Origin: G963665495 sp963677785
GTDB lineage: Bacteria; Desulfobacterota; Desulfovibrionia; Desulfovibrionales; Desulfovibrionaceae
Direction of reading: 5' to 3'
NCBI GenBank assembly: GCA_963677785.2
Contig: CAXXDH010000002.1
Location: forward strand, 992,001-1,056,000
Length of the DNA stretch: 64,000 nt
Part shown: one piece after another, positions 60,244 to 64,000 of the stretch
Numbering within the stretch: the stretch's first letter is position 1
Layout: the number at the start of each line of letters is the position of its first letter
Notes under the pieces: model-generated
Told to the model about the DNA's origin: nothing
Databases searched by the model: none
What the model saw: only the letters and a program-made list of their open reading frames with translations
Translations under genes and position numbers: made by a program

Positions 60244-62970
60244 TTAACTTGTGAAATTCTTATCAATGTATTTAATGACGTCGGAATTTTGTGCAGCAAT
60301 TTTTTTGGCGTATTTTTGAGCAAAGGCATACTGCGCCAATAACGTCGGGGCTATGCCATCTATTTTTGCCGCGCGTATCTGGTTGAGAAGCACACTGTAG
60401 ACGGGGCCTTCAGGTATGCCTAATCTCTTTAAATCTTTGCCAGTTATTTCAATCGTGACATGTTGCAGCTGCGTCAGATAGTAGGAAAGATGTTTCCGGA
60501 CTTCTTCGTGGCGGTTGGTGGCCATCAAGTAGAGGACGCCTTCCAGACGTATGGGTTCGAGCATGAAGTACAGATCGCTCAATTTTTCTTGTTTCTTCAC
60601 CCAATACATTAAGGGGTCTTTCGTGACCTGTGTTAATTGGCTGGTATTGATGAAGGATTCTCTATCCCTTTTGGAAAGACCGAGCCGCTTTAACAGACTC
60701 AAAACTTGTTCCGGATGCATTTGCGAGCACAAGCACATCAAATAGAGGATCCACGGACGCGGTAGCGGATCAATGAACAGCAGCTTGTACCAATTCAGGA
60801 CTTTGGAGACTTCCTCACAGCGGGCTTCCTGTACGGGCGTCAAGTTCAGCGCGGGGTGGATGGCCTGCAGAATACCGTAGTCGTGCATGCTACGAAAACA
60901 ATCCAAAGGCCGCTCTTCTTCCATTATCAGGCGCAGTTCCTGAAAAATTCGTGCCCCGGATAAGCGTTTGAACAGGTTCAGGCTCAGGGCGTTTTTAATC
61001 AGGCGCCGGGTCTGTCCGCCGATGTCAAAATGGAAGCGTTGTTCAAAGCGAATGGCCCGCAGGATTCTGGTAGGGTCTTCGACAAAGCTTAACGAATGAA
61101 TAACGCGCAGAACCTTGTCTTTGATGTCGCGCTGGGCTCCGAAAAAATCGACTAACCGGCCGAATTCTCCGGGATTCAGCTGTACGGCCAGGGAATTGAT
61201 GGTGAAATCGCGTCGAAACAAATCCATTTTGATGGAAGAAAGTTCGACTGTGGGCAAAGCGGCAGGGTATTCGTAATACTCCAGGCGGGCTGTTGCCACG
61301 TCGATGTGCTGGCTTTCATGGCCGTGTTCGTCCTTGAGAATGATCACAGCTGTTTTGAATTTCGTATGAGCGCGTACCCGGCCGCCGAGTTTTTCGCTCA
61401 AAGCACGGGCAAAGGCGATGCCGTCGCCTTCGACGACAATATCCAGGTCGAGATTTTTGCGTCGTAGCAGAATGTCGCGAACGAAGCCGCCTACTGCGTA
61501 CGCTTCATACCCGAGTTCCGCCGCCAGTTCTCCTGCTTCTTTGAGAAGTTTGAAAAAGGGTCTGGGCAAGCGTTCGTTAAGCAGGGTTTTGATACTGCGT
61601 TCGCGTTTTTTTTCCGGAAGCAGGGTCTCCGGGATGCGTGCGGGTTCCTCAATAAGTATGTTGATCAGATCCGTTCTGGTGATGACTCCCAGAATGGCGT
61701 TGTTTTCCATGACCGGCACCAGGTGCTGCCGCTGGCCGAGGATTATCTCCATCACCGGGTACAGGTCCGCATCAGGAGAAATGACCGAGCAATCGCGCAG
61801 CATGTATTCGCCCAGGGCAACGTTTCCCAGGTTGTGAGACAGAGCTTTTTCCGCAATGGTCAGTTCAATGATTCCCACAAATTTTTTGTCTTTGCTCTGA
61901 ACAACCGGCAGCGCTTTGAGTCCGTAACGCGCCATTACGTCGTGGGCATCGGAGATGGGCTGTTCGCGTTCGATGACGACAGGGGGTTTACTCATCAGGT
62001 TCTTGACCAGCAACTGCGGATTGATGTGCGAATACAGCAGGGCGAAAAGTTCGTCTTTCACCTGGGACAACGTTTTGTCCTTGATGCTGGCGGAAGCCGC
62101 GAACGTATGCCCGCCACCCCCGAACGAAGCACAGATTTGTCCGGCATCCACATCCGGTGTACGGCTGCGCGCCACCAGCTGGATTCTGTCATTCATACGC
62201 CCCAGGGCGAACAGGGTCCGGATATTTTCCATTTCCAGCATCTTGTGAACAAGTAAGGCGAAATCGCCCAGGTAGTTGCTCAGGCTGACTTCGGTGATGA
62301 TGATGGGAACGCCGTTGATGTCATGGGTCGTGGCGGATTCGAGCAGTTGATTGAGAATGGCGACTTGTTCGGCGGTAAGTCCCCTGTGCAGCAGGTCGGA
62401 AATGAACGTAAGGTCCATTTTTTGTGTTTTCAACCAGGCCGCCGCTTCAAAGTCATGCTCGGTGGTGGAGACAAAGGTGAAGGAGCCCGTATCTTCGAAA
62501 ATACCGCAGCCAAGTATGGTGGCTTCGTCCGCGGTGATGGAAATGTTCTTTTTTCGCAACTCCCGGACCAGAATGGCTGTCGCCGATCCCCAGGGTTCGA
62601 CTATGCCTTGCGTATAGGGCAAGTCGTCGTCGCTGTCCGGGTGATGGTCATACACATGCACTTCGGGAGACGCCTGGCTGAGAATGGCGTGCATATGCCC
62701 CAGGCGGGAACGTTGGCGCGTATCGACCAGAACCATGGTTTTCACGGATTCCGGATCGATCTCCTTGGCGTTTTTAAAATCAAAAAGATAGGTTGCGCTT
62801 TGTATGACGAAATTTCTCAGGGTTTTTTCCTGGCTGCCGGGAAAAATCAACACAGCTTTCGGGTACAGCTTGCTCGCGGCTATCATGGATGCGAAGGCAT
62901 CGAAATCCGCATTGTTATGGGCGGTAATGACAACCGGGGCTTGTATTTTTTCAGGTTTATGGGTGCTCAT
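60244..62970 (-). CDS. DHH-DHHA1-CBS-CBS-poly(A)polymerase/tRNA nucleotidyltransferase fusion
   Basis: 908 residues from the ATG at 62970. Part 1 (1-300): DHH phosphoesterase with NNADFDA, VYDHHPD at about 106-112 and DHHA1 motif FGGGGHTFA (about 283-291). Part 2 (about 318-445): two CBS domains. Part 3 (about 475-908): nucleotidyltransferase head with GGFVRDILLRRKNLDLDIV (acidic catalytic pair about 508-510) and helical tRNA-binding body. The polymerase part should add A (or CCA) to tRNA 3' ends. The CBS pair may sense nucleotides; the DHH domain may degrade small nucleotides or RNA. Confidence 0.88.
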   Translation of the reverse strand: MSTHKPEKIQAPVVITAHNNADFDAFASMIAASKLYPKAVLIFPGSQEKTLRNFVIQSATYLFDFKNAKEIDPESVKTMVLVDTRQRSRLGHMHAILSQASPEVHVYDHHPDSDDDLPYTQGIVEPWGSATAILVRELRKKNISITADEATILGCGIFEDTGSFTFVSTTEHDFEAAAWLKTQKMDLTFISDLLHRGLTAEQVAILNQLLESATTHDINGVPIIITEVSLSNYLGDFALLVHKMLEMENIRTLFALGRMNDRIQLVARSRTPDVDAGQICASFGGGGHTFAASASIKDKTLSQVKDELFALLYSHINPQLLVKNLMSKPPVVIEREQPISDAHDVMARYGLKALPVVQSKDKKFVGIIELTIAEKALSHNLGNVALGEYMLRDCSVISPDADLYPVMEIILGQRQHLVPVMENNAILGVITRTDLINILIEEPARIPETLLPEKKRERSIKTLLNERLPRPFFKLLKEAGELAAELGYEAYAVGGFVRDILLRRKNLDLDIVVEGDGIAFARALSEKLGGRVRAHTKFKTAVIILKDEHGHESQHIDVATARLEYYEYPAALPTVELSSIKMDLFRRDFTINSLAVQLNPGEFGRLVDFFGAQRDIKDKVLRVIHSLSFVEDPTRILRAIRFEQRFHFDIGGQTRRLIKNALSLNLFKRLSGARIFQELRLIMEEERPLDCFRSMHDYGILQAIHPALNLTPVQEARCEEVSKVLNWYKLLFIDPLPRPWILYLMCLCSQMHPEQVLSLLKRLGLSKRDRESFINTSQLTQVTKDPLMYWVKKQEKLSDLYFMLEPIRLEGVLYLMATNRHEEVRKHLSYYLTQLQHVTIEITGKDLKRLGIPEGPVYSVLLNQIRAAKIDGIAPTLLAQYAFAQKYAKKIAAQNSDVIKYIDKNFTS

Positions 62971-62986
62971 GCTGCTTGCCTGACTC

Positions 62987-63898
62987 TCACAGTTTTCCGC
63001 GCGGGTGGTATTGCTGATGCAAAGCGACCAGCTTGTCGGCCTGTACATGGGTGTAAATTTCCGTGGCGCTGATGGAGGCGTGCCCCAGGAGCATTTGCAC
63101 CGTACGCAGATCGGCCCCCCCTTGGAGCAAATGGGTGGCGAACGAATGGCGGAAGGTGTGGGGGGAAATTTTTTTTTCAATGCCCGCTTGGCGGGCGTAC
63201 TTGTTGATTGCCTTCCAGACCGCCTGTCGCGACAACGCCCGTCCCGAGCGATTCAGAAAAATTTCTTTGTCGATGGGGGAAAATTGCGAACGCCAATGCG
63301 TCAGATACGTTTCCAGAATGCTTTGCGCTGTGGGGTGGACCGGTACCAAGCGTTGTTTGCTGCCTTTGCCCCAGACTTTGAGCAAGCCGCTTTGCGGATC
63401 AAAATCCAGCTGCTTCAGACCAATGAGTTCGGATACGCGCAATCCCGCGGCGTAGAGCAGCTCGAGCATGGTACGATCGCGGAATCCCAGTTTGGTCGTC
63501 AGATCCGGACGGCTGAGCAGGGCGGCCAGGTCTTTAAGCGAAAGCACCTCCGGCAAGGTCCGGGCAATCTTGGGAGATTCGAGAAATTCCGCCGGACTGG
63601 CGGAAAGAACACCGGAATCCGCGAGATAACTGAAAAAGCCGCGTAATGTGGATACGTGCCGGGCAATGCTTTTGTTTTTCAAGCCCTCTTGTTTCAACTG
63701 CAGAAGATAGAGAAACAAAGAGTCATGATCTGTTTCCTGCAAAGAGGCCTCGTGCTCATGGAGAAACAGCAGGAAAGACTTGAGATCCTGGGAATACGCC
63801 TCAAGACTGTTTTCAGAAAGCCCCTTGAGTACGACCAACTGGCCTAGGTAGGCGTCCACCAGAGGGGCGTGTTGCTGTGTGTCCATGTTGTTTTGCAT
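62987..63898 (-). CDS. xerD: site-specific tyrosine recombinase XerD-like
   Basis: 303 residues from the ATG at 63898; GTG at 63919 and ATG at 63886 are alternatives, with no clear Shine-Dalgarno. An N-terminal SAM-like core-binding domain precedes the catalytic domain with Arg in YAAGLRVSELIGL, HTFRHSFATHLL, GHASISATEIYTHV (catalytic Tyr). With a partner recombinase it resolves chromosome dimers at dif. I cannot separate XerC from XerD by eye; the similarity to XerD is slightly better. Confidence 0.88.
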   Translation of the reverse strand: MQNNMDTQQHAPLVDAYLGQLVVLKGLSENSLEAYSQDLKSFLLFLHEHEASLQETDHDSLFLYLLQLKQEGLKNKSIARHVSTLRGFFSYLADSGVLSASPAEFLESPKIARTLPEVLSLKDLAALLSRPDLTTKLGFRDRTMLELLYAAGLRVSELIGLKQLDFDPQSGLLKVWGKGSKQRLVPVHPTAQSILETYLTHWRSQFSPIDKEIFLNRSGRALSRQAVWKAINKYARQAGIEKKISPHTFRHSFATHLLQGGADLRTVQMLLGHASISATEIYTHVQADKLVALHQQYHPRGKL

Positions 63899-64000
63899 GC
63901 CGGGGTCAGATTCTGGCACGGATGCGGGCTCTTAACAAGTGGATTTTACGCAGCTTTGATCTCGACAGAAGATGCCATGCGGTGTACGGAGTGAAGCAAG

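Noticed and set aside
63899..64000. End of another minus-strand gene at the right edge
   Set aside because: Open frames are too short (about 30 codons) to identify.
1..64000. tRNA, rRNA, riboswitch or prophage
   Set aside because: I found no tRNA-like TTC-loop motif, rRNA sequence or phage structural gene; absence by eye is not proof.

Overview
The window looks like chromosome from a motile, Gram-negative anaerobe, most likely a member of the Desulfovibrionaceae or close Desulfobacterota. This is inferred from the gene families and their order, namely the xseA-xseB-ispA-dxs cluster, a DHH-CBS-poly(A) polymerase fusion, RsbU/RsbW/STAS genes next to motAB, and a short flagellin. No rRNA is present, so the taxonomy is not proven. 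Coding density is high and G+C appears moderate (low 50s percent). There are sharply AT-rich gaps around 32.0, 37.8, 40.8, 56.0 and 57.9 kb.

Layout. 0-4.2 kb: tail of a hybrid sensor kinase, a TPR-like lipoprotein with a strong terminator, then CYTH, ADP-ribosylglycohydrolase, HD and gamma-glutamylcyclotransferase genes. 4.3-7.0 kb: an AmmeMemoRadiSam pair in which both proteins carry N-terminal export signals. 7.1-11.3 kb: a minus-strand run of LOG protein, chemoreceptor, polysaccharide-type ABC permease and galE. 11.5-17.5 kb: beta-CASP nuclease, rsmD-coaD-miaA joined by start/stop overlaps, and a GT2 plus GT39-like glycosyltransferase pair. 17.6-25.2 kb: ispG-proS and xseA-xseB-ispA-dxs, which combine isoprenoid precursor synthesis with housekeeping functions. 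25.2-32.0 kb: accessory genes (MFS transporter, ACT-metallo-beta-lactamase fusion, Cache chemoreceptor), with an IS200/IS605 element inserted just upstream of the chemoreceptor. 32.3-39.5 kb: uvrB, a K+ channel with RCK domain, an OmpA-OmpA-L,D-transpeptidase lipoprotein, and rtcB.

39.6-53.2 kb holds motility and replication genes: flagellin behind a sigma-28 promoter, dnaE-queD-dtd, a partner-switching module (PP2C response regulator, anti-sigma-type kinase, STAS), a FapA-like protein, motA-motB, a CgeB-like glycosyltransferase, and a zinc-ribbon membrane protein. 53.4-56.0 kb is a nest of insertion sequences. An intact ISL3-family element sits inside a decayed IS66 tnpB, and that IS66 remnant itself abuts a truncated ISAs1-type transposase. 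56.3-64 kb: a small membrane protein, a ClpX-like AAA+ ATPase without the usual N-terminal zinc domain or IGF loop, a DUF429 protein behind twin 14-bp palindromes, a LapA-domain protein, a HIT hydrolase, a TIGR00725 LOG-like protein, the DHH-CBS-poly(A) polymerase fusion and a XerD-like recombinase.

I found no CRISPR array, tRNA, rRNA, prophage or recognisable anti-phage locus. The best candidates for unusual biology are the apparently exported AmmeMemoRadiSam pair, the ClpX-like ATPase with its membrane-protein neighbour, the OmpA-OmpA-LDT lipoprotein, the ADP-ribosylglycohydrolase with a replaced metal motif, and the nested IS cluster.
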